From Spirochaetota bacterium (lineage in GTDB: Bacteria; Spirochaetota; UBA4802; JAFGJZ01): a stretch of DNA of 64,000 nucleotides. The position numbers and the translations under genes are program-made. Positions 55,942 through 63,788 of the stretch are shown here, one piece after another. The stretch covers positions 1 to 64,000 of the forward strand of contig JAQIBV010000007.1 of the NCBI GenBank assembly GCA_027858855.1, given 5' to 3'. The notes under the pieces were generated by a model. The model searched no databases. It had not been told where the DNA came from and was given only the letters and a program-made list of their open reading frames with translations. Position 1 is the stretch's first letter. Each line of letters starts with the position of its first letter.

Positions 55942-56163
55942 GTGATTTCGGAAAAAATGAGGATTGTGTTACAGCACTATAATGAAGGTCTCTCCCTTTA
56001 TCGTTCGCGTGACTGGGATGGGGCTATCGAAGCCTTTAACAAGGCGCTTGAGGCTGATCCACAGGATGGGCCTTCTCTCTGTTATATTCAGCGTTCCCGT
56101 GAGTATAAACAGACTCCGCCTCCCCTGGATTGGGATGGTGTTTTTACGATGACAACAAAATAG
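55942..56163 (+). CDS. Small TPR protein resembling the C-terminal tail of class III cyclases
   Basis: 73 aa. The start is GTG at 55942 with AGGGGG 4 nt upstream. A single TPR-like unit (GLSLYRSRDWDGAIEAFNKA) ends in SLCYIQRSREYKQTPPPLDW and DGVFTMTTK. The PPP-x-DWDG-V-x-TxK ending is what many spirochaetal and other adenylate/guanylate cyclases carry after the catalytic domain. Here it is free-standing. It lies 14 nt after the STAS gene and 15 nt before bactofilin. Function unknown. Confidence 0.7.
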   Translation: MISEKMRIVLQHYNEGLSLYRSRDWDGAIEAFNKALEADPQDGPSLCYIQRSREYKQTPPPLDWDGVFTMTTK

Positions 56164-56178
56164 GAGAACTTTTTTTCC

Positions 56179-56574
56179 ATGGCAAAAAAAATTATTCAGA
56201 TAAATAAAAACCCGGTCTACGATTTCGGTATGGTTGCGACTGTATTCGGTCCGGATACCGAGTTTTATGGTGACCTTAATTTCAAGCAGTCTCTTCAAAT
56301 CAATGGCTACTTTGAAGGAGAGATAGTTTCAGACGGTTATCTTGTAATTGGAAAGGGGTCTACAGTAAAAGCTAATGTAAGGGCAAAATCTGTGATTGTT
56401 GCCGGCGAGATACATGGCAACATAGAGGCCTCGTCTAATATCGAGATTCATGAAAATGGTAAACTGTATGGAAATATCCGTACAATGAAACTTAAAATCG
56501 CAGATGGTGTCGTCTTCGAGGGTAACTGTGAAATGATCAAACCCGATGGAGAGATAAAAAAAGCGGTAGTGTAG
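56179..56574 (+). CDS. Bactofilin
   Basis: 131 aa. One bactofilin (DUF583) beta-helix domain (about 22-115) with six-residue rungs: GPDTEFYGDLNFKQSLQING, GEIHGNIEASSNIEI, LYGNIRTMKLKIADG. A short hydrophobic N-terminus could touch the membrane. It self-assembles into nucleotide-free filaments used for cell shape, stalk or motility structures. It sits 9 kb downstream of the mre operon, fitting an envelope-architecture role. Confidence 0.92.
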   Translation: MAKKIIQINKNPVYDFGMVATVFGPDTEFYGDLNFKQSLQINGYFEGEIVSDGYLVIGKGSTVKANVRAKSVIVAGEIHGNIEASSNIEIHENGKLYGNIRTMKLKIADGVVFEGNCEMIKPDGEIKKAVV

Positions 56575-56577
56575 TCG

Positions 56578-57576
56578 ATGAATCGATCTGCTGATTTTTA
56601 TACAGCTCATGATGGTGGTGTGCAGTGCACTCTTTGTCCTCATGATTGCAGGCTTAATGCAGGTCAAATTTCCCGGTGCAAAGTTCGTTCTGTTGAATCG
56701 GGAAAGCTCATCCCACTATCTTATGGCATGGTCTCTTCTGGTTCTGTCGATCCGATGGAAAAGAAACCTCTGTATCACTATTATCCGGGTTCACAAATCT
56801 TTTCGGTCGGTAGTTTCGGCTGCAACCTGACATGTCCTTTCTGCCAAAACTGGCAGATATCCCAGAGTTTCGTCACTTCTAAAAAAATCTCACCCCGTGA
56901 ACTCATACAAATGGCTCTTAAAGCGAAGACATCTTCAATAGCCTATACCTATTCAGAGCCTGTGGTCTGGTATGAATATGTTTACGACTGTTCCGTACTG
57001 GCTCATGAGGCGGGGCTTAAGAATGTATTGGTTACTAATGGTTACATAAATCCTGAGCCTTTAAAGCAACTATTGCCATTTATAGATGCTTTGAATATTG
57101 ATGTGAAGAGTTTTTCTGATAAAACTTACAGAAAATATCTGAATGGTACACTCGCTCCTGTATTGAAAACTGTTGAGGATTCTTTAGGTGTTGCGCATGT
57201 TGAACTAACGACACTTGTGGTGACAGATATGAACGATTCTATGGAGGAAATGAAGAAACTTGCTATGTGGATTGCGGAACTGGATAAAACCATACCTCTG
57301 CATATATCGCGTTATTTCCCCTCTTATAAATATAAACAGCAACCATCAGATGAGGCCTTTATTAATGATTTATATACATATGCTAAAACGATTTTGTCTC
57401 ATGTGTATGTTGGTAATATGCAGGGGACGACAGAAACTCATAATTCATATTGCAGCCAATGTGGTGAACTGCTGATTGACAGAAATGGATACAGTGTTAA
57501 GTTTGGTTCATTAAAAGATGGAGTTTGCGTAATTTGCGGACACCAATTTGAGGGAGAAACCGGGGGAAATATATGA
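56578..57576 (+). CDS. amrS: AmrS-type radical SAM enzyme
   Basis: 332 aa. Cluster motif CNLTCPFC (C82, C86, C89) preceded by the characteristic YYPGSQIFSVGSFG and followed by NWQISQ. Extra cysteines at the N-terminus (C17, C20, C24, C34) and a C-terminal CSQCGELL...CVICGHQF pair may bind metal. This is the radical SAM member of the AmmeMemoRadiSam group, often next to MEMO1 and AMMECR1 homologues; neither is here. Formerly annotated as a pyruvate-formate-lyase activator. The reaction is not established. Begins 3 nt after bactofilin; folD overlaps its end by 4 nt. Confidence 0.88.
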   Translation: MNRSADFYTAHDGGVQCTLCPHDCRLNAGQISRCKVRSVESGKLIPLSYGMVSSGSVDPMEKKPLYHYYPGSQIFSVGSFGCNLTCPFCQNWQISQSFVTSKKISPRELIQMALKAKTSSIAYTYSEPVVWYEYVYDCSVLAHEAGLKNVLVTNGYINPEPLKQLLPFIDALNIDVKSFSDKTYRKYLNGTLAPVLKTVEDSLGVAHVELTTLVVTDMNDSMEEMKKLAMWIAELDKTIPLHISRYFPSYKYKQQPSDEAFINDLYTYAKTILSHVYVGNMQGTTETHNSYCSQCGELLIDRNGYSVKFGSLKDGVCVICGHQFEGETGGNI

Positions 57577-58460
57577 GTGCAGAAATAATTGATGGAAAAA
57601 AAATAGCAGAAGATATACGGAGCGTACTTGCAAAAGAGATCAACTCTTTGGATGGCGATGGGCGACCGGGGCTAGCCGTGGTGCTTATAGGAAGTGATCC
57701 AGCTTCTGAAGTTTATGTAAGAATGAAAAAAAAGGCATGTGCAGACATTGGTGTCGAATCATACGAATACTCTTATGGAGCTGATTATGGAGAAGATGCA
57801 CTATTAGATCTGATATCTGATTTGAATGAAGATCCAAAAGTGAATGGAATACTCGTTCAACTTCCTTTGCCTGCTGGTTACGACGAAAAAAAGGTCATAG
57901 AAGCAATTGCTCCGGAAAAAGATGTTGATGGTTTTCACCCGCAAAATGTTGGCCGCATTGTTATTGGTGATACCGACTGTTTTTTGCCCTGTACTCCCTA
58001 CGGATGTCAGATTCTGATCAAGAGGGTTGTGGGTGACCTGAAAGGAAAGCATGTTGTAATTGTTGGGCGCAGCAATCTTGTTGGAAAGCCCCTGGCCAAC
58101 ATGCTTATACAGAAGAGTGACATGGCAAACTGTATTGTCACAGTCTGTCATAGTGCGGCAGCGGATATCGGGCTATATACCCGTCAGGCTGATATTCTTG
58201 TTGCAGCAGCCGGTTCGCCGGGTCTTATTACGGCCGATATGGTTAAACCCGGTGCGGTTGTTATTGATGTTGGAACTACACGCATAGAAAACCCTGATAA
58301 ACCCGGTACAAAGCGTTTAGCAGGAGATGTAGATTTTGAATCAGTAAGTCAGGTTGCATCGGCAATAACACCCGTTCCTGGAGGTGTCGGGCCAATGACG
58401 ATTACCATGCTGCTTTCAAATACTGTTAAAGCCTACAAGATGCATAATGGAATTGCTTAA
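57573..58460 (+). CDS. folD: Methylenetetrahydrofolate dehydrogenase/cyclohydrolase
   Basis: 295 aa. Signature YVRMKKKACADIG with the catalytic lysine, GILVQLPLP, DVDGFHPQNVG, NADP-binding IVGRSNLVGKPLANML, and the final ITPVPGGVGPMTITMLLSNT. Interconverts methylene-, methenyl- and formyl-tetrahydrofolate. Translationally coupled to amrS by a 4-nt overlap. Confidence 0.97.
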   Translation: MSAEIIDGKKIAEDIRSVLAKEINSLDGDGRPGLAVVLIGSDPASEVYVRMKKKACADIGVESYEYSYGADYGEDALLDLISDLNEDPKVNGILVQLPLPAGYDEKKVIEAIAPEKDVDGFHPQNVGRIVIGDTDCFLPCTPYGCQILIKRVVGDLKGKHVVIVGRSNLVGKPLANMLIQKSDMANCIVTVCHSAAADIGLYTRQADILVAAAGSPGLITADMVKPGAVVIDVGTTRIENPDKPGTKRLAGDVDFESVSQVASAITPVPGGVGPMTITMLLSNTVKAYKMHNGIA

Positions 58461-58521
58461 AATTAGTACCAATTTTTATGCTTTATTCATGATTCTTTTG
58501 TGCCGACATGTTGTCTATGTA

Positions 58522-58559
58522 GTTGATGAATCGCATGGCATAAAGCTATGATTCTCAAC
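58522..58559 (+). promoter_or_regulatory. Imperfect hairpin between folD and a small ORF
   Basis: GTTGA-T-GAATC-G-CAT pairs with ATG-ATTC-TCAAC, giving about 12-14 pairs with two bulges around a short loop. It ends 11 nt before the GGAGGGG ribosome site of the next ORF and has no U-tail, so it looks like a leader structure more than a terminator. Confidence 0.4.
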
Positions 58560-58581
58560 ACCTTTAAGCGGAGGGGATGTA

Positions 58582-58761
58582 TTGTTTTATTATAATGAAA
58601 CTATTCTTCAGCAATATCGTGCTTCTGATGTTCAGAGTCGCCTGAGTCTTTATGATCAGTATCCCTATCTTCGTGAGATTTTCAACAGTATTGATCTTGA
58701 AGAGTGTGTACAGCGGAAGAAAGCGCTTGTAAATGCGTCAAAAAGGGTAATACCCATATAA
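58582..58761 (+). CDS. Small orphan protein, 59 aa
   Basis: Starts with TTG at 58582, GAGGGG 5 nt upstream. The sequence has normal coding composition (FYYNETILQQYRASDVQ, then LYDQYPYLREIFNSIDLEEC) and is hydrophilic and helical. An ATG at 58577 opens another frame that stops after 22 codons. No family recognised. The stop codon lies inside the left arm of an inverted repeat. Confidence 0.55.
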   Translation: MFYYNETILQQYRASDVQSRLSLYDQYPYLREIFNSIDLEECVQRKKALVNASKRVIPI

Positions 58762-58806
58762 GATTCTGATTGTCTAAAGGGACAATGAAAATATCATATG
58801 GGTATT
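58749..58806. repeat. Nested inverted repeat over the end of the 59-aa ORF
   Basis: Outer arms AATACCCATAT (58749-58759) and ATATGGGTATT (58796-58806) are a perfect 11-bp match. Between them is a second perfect 6-bp hairpin, ATTGTC (58769-58774) / GACAAT (58781-58786). No U-tract follows. Confidence 0.65.
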
Positions 58807-59182
58807 CCAGATAACCGTATGACTTTCGGCTTTAAGAAACAGTTGTCTTTTAAAAACTGGAAAAATCTGATTTGAGCTAATCAATTATTGTTGCTTGTCT
58901 GAATTCTATTTTCTAATCAATTTCCTGCTTTTTCCCCTTCTTTTTCTTCTCCTTTCTTTAATTCTTTAGTGATCCTTTTCTTCTTTCACCTCTTTTTTGA
59001 CTCTTGATATTGTACTAAGCCACAACCAGATACTATTACCTCTCATCTCTGACGGGAAAAATAGTATTTAAGTTTAAATCATGATATAATTTGTATTTAA
59101 ATACTATTTTTTGATAAATATGGATATTTTAATGCGGATTTTTGTTCGTTTTTTAGTATATTTTATTAGAGCGGGGGTGGAT
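58807..59182 (+). promoter_or_regulatory. Non-coding region with a promoter bracketed by a 15-bp inverted repeat
   Basis: 376 nt without a gene, partly pyrimidine-rich. An extended -10 (TGATATAAT; TATAAT at 59085-59090) lies between perfect 15-bp arms at 59057-59071 and 59097-59111, spaced 25 nt. The left arm covers the -35 position and the right arm covers the expected start site. This is the layout of two half-sites for a repressor. The gene at 59183 follows about 85 nt later. Confidence 0.6.
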
Positions 59183-59431
59183 ATGAAAGAACAGAATAAA
59201 CTGGAAGATGTTTTACTTATGAAAGCCCGGATCGGAGATCTGCTTCTGGCAATTAATCGCCTGGCTGATGTCTATCGATCCTTTTCTGAAAATTCACTGG
59301 AAATGCATAATAAGCTTTCGGGGTTGGAAGACGTTGAACCATCGGGTAAAGTTGTATCCTTTGTGAAAATGAAGCATCATTCTGTAGCATCTCTTTATGG
59401 AGCAGTACAAAAGAATGTGAAAATAAAGTAA
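59183..59431 (+). CDS. Small orphan protein, 82 aa
   Basis: Start ATG at 59183 with a G-rich site (GGGGGTGG) just before it; an earlier in-frame ATG at 59120 lacks one. Helical, leucine-rich (LEDVLLMKARIGDLLLAINR, then LADVYRSF) with a basic C-terminus. No family recognised. Controlled by the palindrome-bracketed promoter upstream. Confidence 0.55.
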   Translation: MKEQNKLEDVLLMKARIGDLLLAINRLADVYRSFSENSLEMHNKLSGLEDVEPSGKVVSFVKMKHHSVASLYGAVQKNVKIK

Positions 59432-59646
59432 TAATTTTTAATCTTTAATTACCGGCTTATTGATTTCAATGGATCGTAATCAGCGTTTTGATCTGTTGTC
59501 GAAAAAACTATTTGGTGAATCTGTTATAGTCAAAAAGTCATATAATTGATTCTTTATTCTATTCATGTTTGAACTCGATTATTGAGACTGCTGTTATTTC
59601 AGAAAGCGGCTTAATTTTTAAATAGTTATCGCTAGGGGAGGGAAAC

Positions 59647-59778
59647 ATGCTTGAGTATACACTGTTGAGTCCGGCAGTAATGATCGGTATTGTAATTGCT
59701 CTTGGTCTTTTTGGGGCAACAATTGCTTCATTTATTCATGATAACTGGAAGCCAAGGGATCCCTATCACCGACATTGA
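59647..59778 (+). CDS. Small single-pass membrane protein, 43 aa
   Basis: ATG at 59647 with GGGGAGGG 4 nt upstream, one of the best ribosome sites in the window. One membrane helix (VMIGIVIALGLFGATIASFI) and a charged tail (DNWKPRDPYHRH). Followed directly by a strong terminator, so it is a real transcription unit. No family recognised. Such proteins often modulate larger membrane complexes. Confidence 0.65.
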   Translation: MLEYTLLSPAVMIGIVIALGLFGATIASFIHDNWKPRDPYHRH

Positions 59779-59803
59779 TAATGTAATCCTGGTTCTTATA
59801 AGT

Positions 59804-59860
59804 CTAAAAAACGCCTAAAAAAACCGTTGTTCTCAAAGCGTTTTTTTAGACGTTTTTTAG
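59804..59860. terminator. Bidirectional intrinsic terminator
   Basis: A stem of about 21-22 bp made of CTAAAAAACG-CTAAAAAAAC and its complement with one mismatch, with a 12-nt loop. A-runs on the left and T-runs on the right. It lies between the 43-aa gene and the convergent acyl-CoA synthetase gene and serves both. Confidence 0.88.
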
Positions 59861-59926
59861 AGCTCTGCGAGAAAAATTTTCAATAAATACAATTCTAAAT
59901 TTTAGAAGCTCTCAAATTAAATGGAT

Positions 59927-61384
59927 TTATTTTATGTTAAAAGAACGCGGTATCTTATAGTTAGAGATATTATCCTTACACCAGATTTTTAATTCGTTTT
60001 CCGCTACACCTTTTGATGATTTGATTTCAGCTTCTATGTATTGACGGACGATGTCACCAGGTTGCTGCTCTTCTTTTACAATAATTGAAACGTCATCAAC
60101 CGCTGGATGATTTTTTAGTATTCTCTCGACTTCAAGCGGATATACATTAAAACCCGAATTAAGAATCATCTTCTTTTTTAACCCAGTAAGGTAGAGGTAG
60201 CCTTCAGAATCCATATGGCCCAAATCTCCGGTGTGCAACCAGCCATTGTCGAAGGACTCTTTTGTCTTTTCGGGTGCGTTATAATATCCTGAAGTAACAT
60301 TGATGCCTTTAACCATAACCTCTCCGGTTTCACCTTCTTTGACATCTTTGCCCTTATCGTCGACAATTTTTATCTCATTCCACTCCATAGCTTTTCCCAC
60401 TGAACCGTATCGGTTTTCAGTATGCATATGATTCCAGGTCACAATAGGTGAAGCCTCTGTTAAGCCATAACCTTCACGAATATCGAGTTCGTACTTTTCA
60501 CTGATAAGTTTCAACGCATCACCGGAAACACCTTCACCGCCACTGATACAAACACGCAGTTTTTTGAAAATTTTTCCAGCCGGAACCATGGCGTTCACCA
60601 TTAGAAACATACGCGGTACACCTGCCATCAGGGTAATGTCGTTGTTGTTAATAATTGGAATCAGATCCTGTGGATTGAATTTTCTCACCAATGTGAATGG
60701 TGTTCGCCCCTGGATAGGCATAATCAGGGTAACTGTTAATCCAAACGCATGGAACAGAGGAAGAACACTTATACAGTGATCGTCTTCATTTAAAAAGCCT
60801 GCAAGCACCTTGGTCGAGGCAATAATTCCCTTGTGTGTTAATTGTACTCCCAGTGGGAAACCGTCCATGGCAGATGTATAGATTATTGATACTGCTCTCT
60901 CATCATCGATAGGCTCGGATGATGTAAGGGGGGCTTCTTTTTGTAAAATTCCGGTAAGATTTCGATCCGGGTGGTTTTCATCAATGAGCCAGAATTTGTC
61001 AATATCGATAAAGAAAGTGTTGTCTATAGTAAAATTATCAAGATAGGCCTGTGATGTAATAATCAGAGATGCCTGTGAGTGTGCCACTATGTATTGTACT
61101 TCATAACGTCTGGCCACAGGCCCGACTAGTACACTTATAGCTCCAATTTGTGCTATTGCTAGGTAAGAGTAAACAAATTCAGGCGTATTTTGAAGACAGA
61201 GAACAACGCGATCACCCGGTTTTACCCCGCGAGATGCAATGTGAGCGGCACATTTTTGAGTGTTTTGTAGCCCCTCTTTATAGCTGATTTTATTACCTTC
61301 ATAGGTGAAAAAAATAGAATCCGGTTCTTCTTTTGCAGCAGATTCGAGAAGAGAGAAGACGTTTACATTTTTTGAATTGTCCAT
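59927..61384 (-). CDS. AMP-binding acyl-CoA synthetase-like protein with altered P-loop
   Basis: 485 aa, ANL superfamily. Present: VLPLFHAFGLT, GYGLTEASPIVTWNH, WLHTGDLGHMDSEGYLYLTG, LKKKMILNSGFNVYPLEVE and the C-terminal lysine region NYKIPRSF. The phosphate loop that normally reads YTSGTTGxPKG is YTSAMDGFPLG (169-179), losing both threonines and the lysine. Without those residues adenylation may be weak or the enzyme may be inactive. The family normally activates fatty acids as CoA esters. Single gene. Confidence 0.88.
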   Translation of the reverse strand: MDNSKNVNVFSLLESAAKEEPDSIFFTYEGNKISYKEGLQNTQKCAAHIASRGVKPGDRVVLCLQNTPEFVYSYLAIAQIGAISVLVGPVARRYEVQYIVAHSQASLIITSQAYLDNFTIDNTFFIDIDKFWLIDENHPDRNLTGILQKEAPLTSSEPIDDERAVSIIYTSAMDGFPLGVQLTHKGIIASTKVLAGFLNEDDHCISVLPLFHAFGLTVTLIMPIQGRTPFTLVRKFNPQDLIPIINNNDITLMAGVPRMFLMVNAMVPAGKIFKKLRVCISGGEGVSGDALKLISEKYELDIREGYGLTEASPIVTWNHMHTENRYGSVGKAMEWNEIKIVDDKGKDVKEGETGEVMVKGINVTSGYYNAPEKTKESFDNGWLHTGDLGHMDSEGYLYLTGLKKKMILNSGFNVYPLEVERILKNHPAVDDVSIIVKEEQQPGDIVRQYIEAEIKSSKGVAENELKIWCKDNISNYKIPRSFNIK

Positions 61385-61886
61385 TGTATATTCCTGTTAT
61401 ACTTTATATTTCTGTTGCGATTAAAAATAGAGACATCTCTGATAATTGGGGCTTAACTTTTTCAGTAAAGTATCCACCGGGATTGCTTACAGGTGATAAG
61501 AGCAAATTATGATTTTAACAGAAACGCAGATTAAGAATTAAATTTAGACTACTTTGCGTCAAGCAATTTATCTGCTTGTGATTCTGTAACAAGCAGATAA
61601 GTACAAGATGTGGGGAAAACTCCGTATCGCAATTGTCCTCTACCGTATGGTGCTTTTTAAGCAAGTGTCGTGGAAAAGTGTAGGAATTGTAAGATCCTGA
61701 TAACAGGCTATACTTGCATTTTGTTATGGCGTCGGGGGTAGCCTGAACTGTTAAACAGGTTTTTTAGAAGCCTCATTTACAAGGTTTCGAAATATCTGAT
61801 AGAAGATGAAAAGTAAATCAGGAGTTTCACAACTACAGGTGACCCATGTAGTTGTGAAACCCTTATAAGAAGAGGGGGGTGGCGTT
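61385..61886. repeat. Non-coding region with two perfect hairpins
   Basis: 502 nt without a gene between two minus-strand genes. It holds a perfect 12-bp inverted repeat with a 9-nt loop (61568-61579 / 61589-61600, TTATCTGCTTGT) and a perfect 14-bp inverted repeat with a 9-nt loop (61824-61837 / 61847-61860, GTTTCACAACTACA). The second starts 26 nt after the glucanase stop codon and could end that transcript, but neither has a U-tract. Confidence 0.6.
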
Positions 61887-63368
61887 TTAACGAGGGCTGA
61901 TATCTTTAAGCCAGACATCACCTATCCATACAGATGGAAGTGCGGTTCCAACATTAAATTCAAATCGGGCTTTCAGGTCGCTATCTTCGGCCATAGTAAA
62001 GTTGAATTTATAGGTTTTCAATTCTTTAGAAAGCTTAAATACTGATACTGGCGAGTATGTTGCCCAGTCACGGGTTTCGTCACCGCTTATTTTTACCATT
62101 ATTGAACGATCCTCACTTGCTTTTGCAATAAAACTGGCCTCATAGGTGTGCCCTTTAACAAGCGGAACATTCTGAATCAGCTGTACCGAGTAAAACTGTG
62201 ATCCCTGCTCTTTGATTTCAATTTTCGCGAAATTTTTGCCATCAATTTTTTCTAAAGAAATGTTTCCATCTCCACCAAAGGCATCAAGATGTAAAAAATA
62301 CCAGTAGGCACTGCCGGAAAGTCCATCGATTTTTTTATCCCCACCCGTAGAAACCGTGAAATTATTATTGTAGACCTCATTTCCATCTTCGCCTGCCGGT
62401 CGGGCTTCTGAAGGTCTTGCTTCCATGTAGTCTCTTGGGTCAGGTTTAACAGGTTTTCGGTATTCTCTTCCAGTCAATTCGTAAACACGAACATAGTCAA
62501 TCTTCATAGTAGCTGGAAAAGAGGTTGTTTCGTCTGACTCTCCATCATAAGAGCCACCCACTGCGAGGTTCATCAACAGGTAAAATTCTTTGTCAAAGGG
62601 AGCCGGGTAGGGGTTGTCTTCAGAATTCCACATGTTTTTTGTCTGGTACAGTTTTCCGTCAACATACCAGCGTAATTCGCCAGGCTCCCATTCAAGTGAA
62701 TAGATGTGCCATGTTGACGTATCCTGAGGGGGATCAGTAAAAGGAAATTCAAAGAAACCTCCACTGTAACGGTTTTCCGGCCAAACACCACCATAATGAA
62801 TTGTTCCGTAAACTTTAAGAAAGTCGCTTCCGCGGGCTTCCATTATGTCAATCTCACCTGATGCAGCCCATGCGCCGTATTCATTATTCTGAGGCATCAT
62901 CCATATCGCAGGCCAGAGCCCTTTACCGACCGGTAGTTTTGCCCGAATTTCAAAGCGTCCATATTTTTTACTGAAAAGACCATCGGTTTTCAGGCGTGCA
63001 GAGGTATAGTTGAATTTTTCAACAGTACCATCAACTACCCCTTTATGCGGCCCCTTAATTGCTGTAATATGCAGGGATCCACTTTTAATATAGCTATTCG
63101 AGTCTGAATCAGTGTAAAACTGTTTCTCGTCATTACCCCAGCCAGGAATATATTCCAGCTGATTATAGAAACCGTTTCCGAGGTCGTAGGTCCACTTGTC
63201 AGAATTTATAGAAAATCCGTTAAATTCATCATTCCAGACAAGAGACCACATACCATCTTTAGTTTGTGAAGGTGCTTTTGAACAAGAGGCTGGCAGGACA
63301 ATTAGATAAAGAAGTGTAAAAATCATAAAAAGTTGAGTAAGTTTAGATATAAATGCTGATTTATTCAT
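61887..63368 (-). CDS. GH16 beta-glucanase lipoprotein with C-terminal carbohydrate-binding domain
   Basis: 493 aa. Lipoprotein signal with lipobox LPASC (C29). Catalytic domain about 41-297 with the GH16 motif GEIDIMEARG (nucleophile E172, D174, acid/base E177), as in laminarinases that cut beta-1,3-glucan. A Pro/Glu-rich linker (about 300-328) leads to a CBM4/9-like beta-sandwich domain (about 330-493; FAKIEIKEQGSQFYSVQLIQ). Processed by Lgt and held in the outer or inner membrane; type II secretion could carry it outward. Suggests growth on algal or fungal glucan. Confidence 0.92.
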   Translation of the reverse strand: MNKSAFISKLTQLFMIFTLLYLIVLPASCSKAPSQTKDGMWSLVWNDEFNGFSINSDKWTYDLGNGFYNQLEYIPGWGNDEKQFYTDSDSNSYIKSGSLHITAIKGPHKGVVDGTVEKFNYTSARLKTDGLFSKKYGRFEIRAKLPVGKGLWPAIWMMPQNNEYGAWAASGEIDIMEARGSDFLKVYGTIHYGGVWPENRYSGGFFEFPFTDPPQDTSTWHIYSLEWEPGELRWYVDGKLYQTKNMWNSEDNPYPAPFDKEFYLLMNLAVGGSYDGESDETTSFPATMKIDYVRVYELTGREYRKPVKPDPRDYMEARPSEARPAGEDGNEVYNNNFTVSTGGDKKIDGLSGSAYWYFLHLDAFGGDGNISLEKIDGKNFAKIEIKEQGSQFYSVQLIQNVPLVKGHTYEASFIAKASEDRSIMVKISGDETRDWATYSPVSVFKLSKELKTYKFNFTMAEDSDLKARFEFNVGTALPSVWIGDVWLKDISPR

Positions 63369-63397
63369 AATGATATCTCCATTTTGGCAATAAGTTT

Positions 63398-63426
63398 ACG
63401 ATAGCAACAAATGCCGGATTTGTCAA
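63398..63426 (-). promoter_or_regulatory. Sigma-70-type promoter for the GH16 gene
   Basis: On the minus strand: TTGACA (63421-63426), 17 nt, TATCGT (63398-63403), followed by a leader of about 25 nt with GGAG before the ATG at 63368. Confidence 0.6.
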
Positions 63427-63624
63427 CGAAAAAGGATTGTGTGAAGATAAAATACTGATAGTTACTTATAAATTTTTTTTTATTAAGCAAATTCTGTAAA
63501 ATTATCTATTATTATAAATATTGTGCTATCTTCAAACTGTTTTTTGGGCGTTTTCTCGAGAGTTAGGGAGAAAATTTTAAATAAGTTCTTCCGATGCATT
63601 TCAGAGTTACACATTGTATGTAGC

Positions 63625-63672
63625 TCTTTCCACCAAGATTGGGCTGGTGTTTACCCAATCTTGGTGGAAAGA
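63625..63672. repeat. Perfect 19-bp inverted repeat
   Basis: Arms at 63625-63643 and 63654-63672 (TCTTTCCACCAAGATTGGG and its exact complement), with a 10-nt loop. It lies in the 420-nt space between the GH16 gene and the edge gene, which otherwise holds only the GH16 promoter. It is about 115 nt past the stop of the edge gene on the minus strand. No U-tract on either side, so a standard terminator is unlikely; an operator or 3'-stabilising hairpin is possible. Confidence 0.7.
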
Positions 63673-63788
63673 AACACAATACGGGCAATATAGGTAATCT
63701 GAAGTAGTAATTTGCTGCCTTTAGACAGATTTACTGCGAAGTAAGCATAAGATAAAATTTTTTCCACAAATACAAAAGAGCTGAATAT

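Noticed and set aside
59469-59549. 26-codon frame MDRNQRFDLLSKKLFG... in the small-ORF island
   Set aside because: No ribosome-binding site before the ATG and very short.
61741-61775. Possible terminator CCTG/CAGG followed by six T's
   Set aside because: The stem is only four base pairs; too weak to claim.
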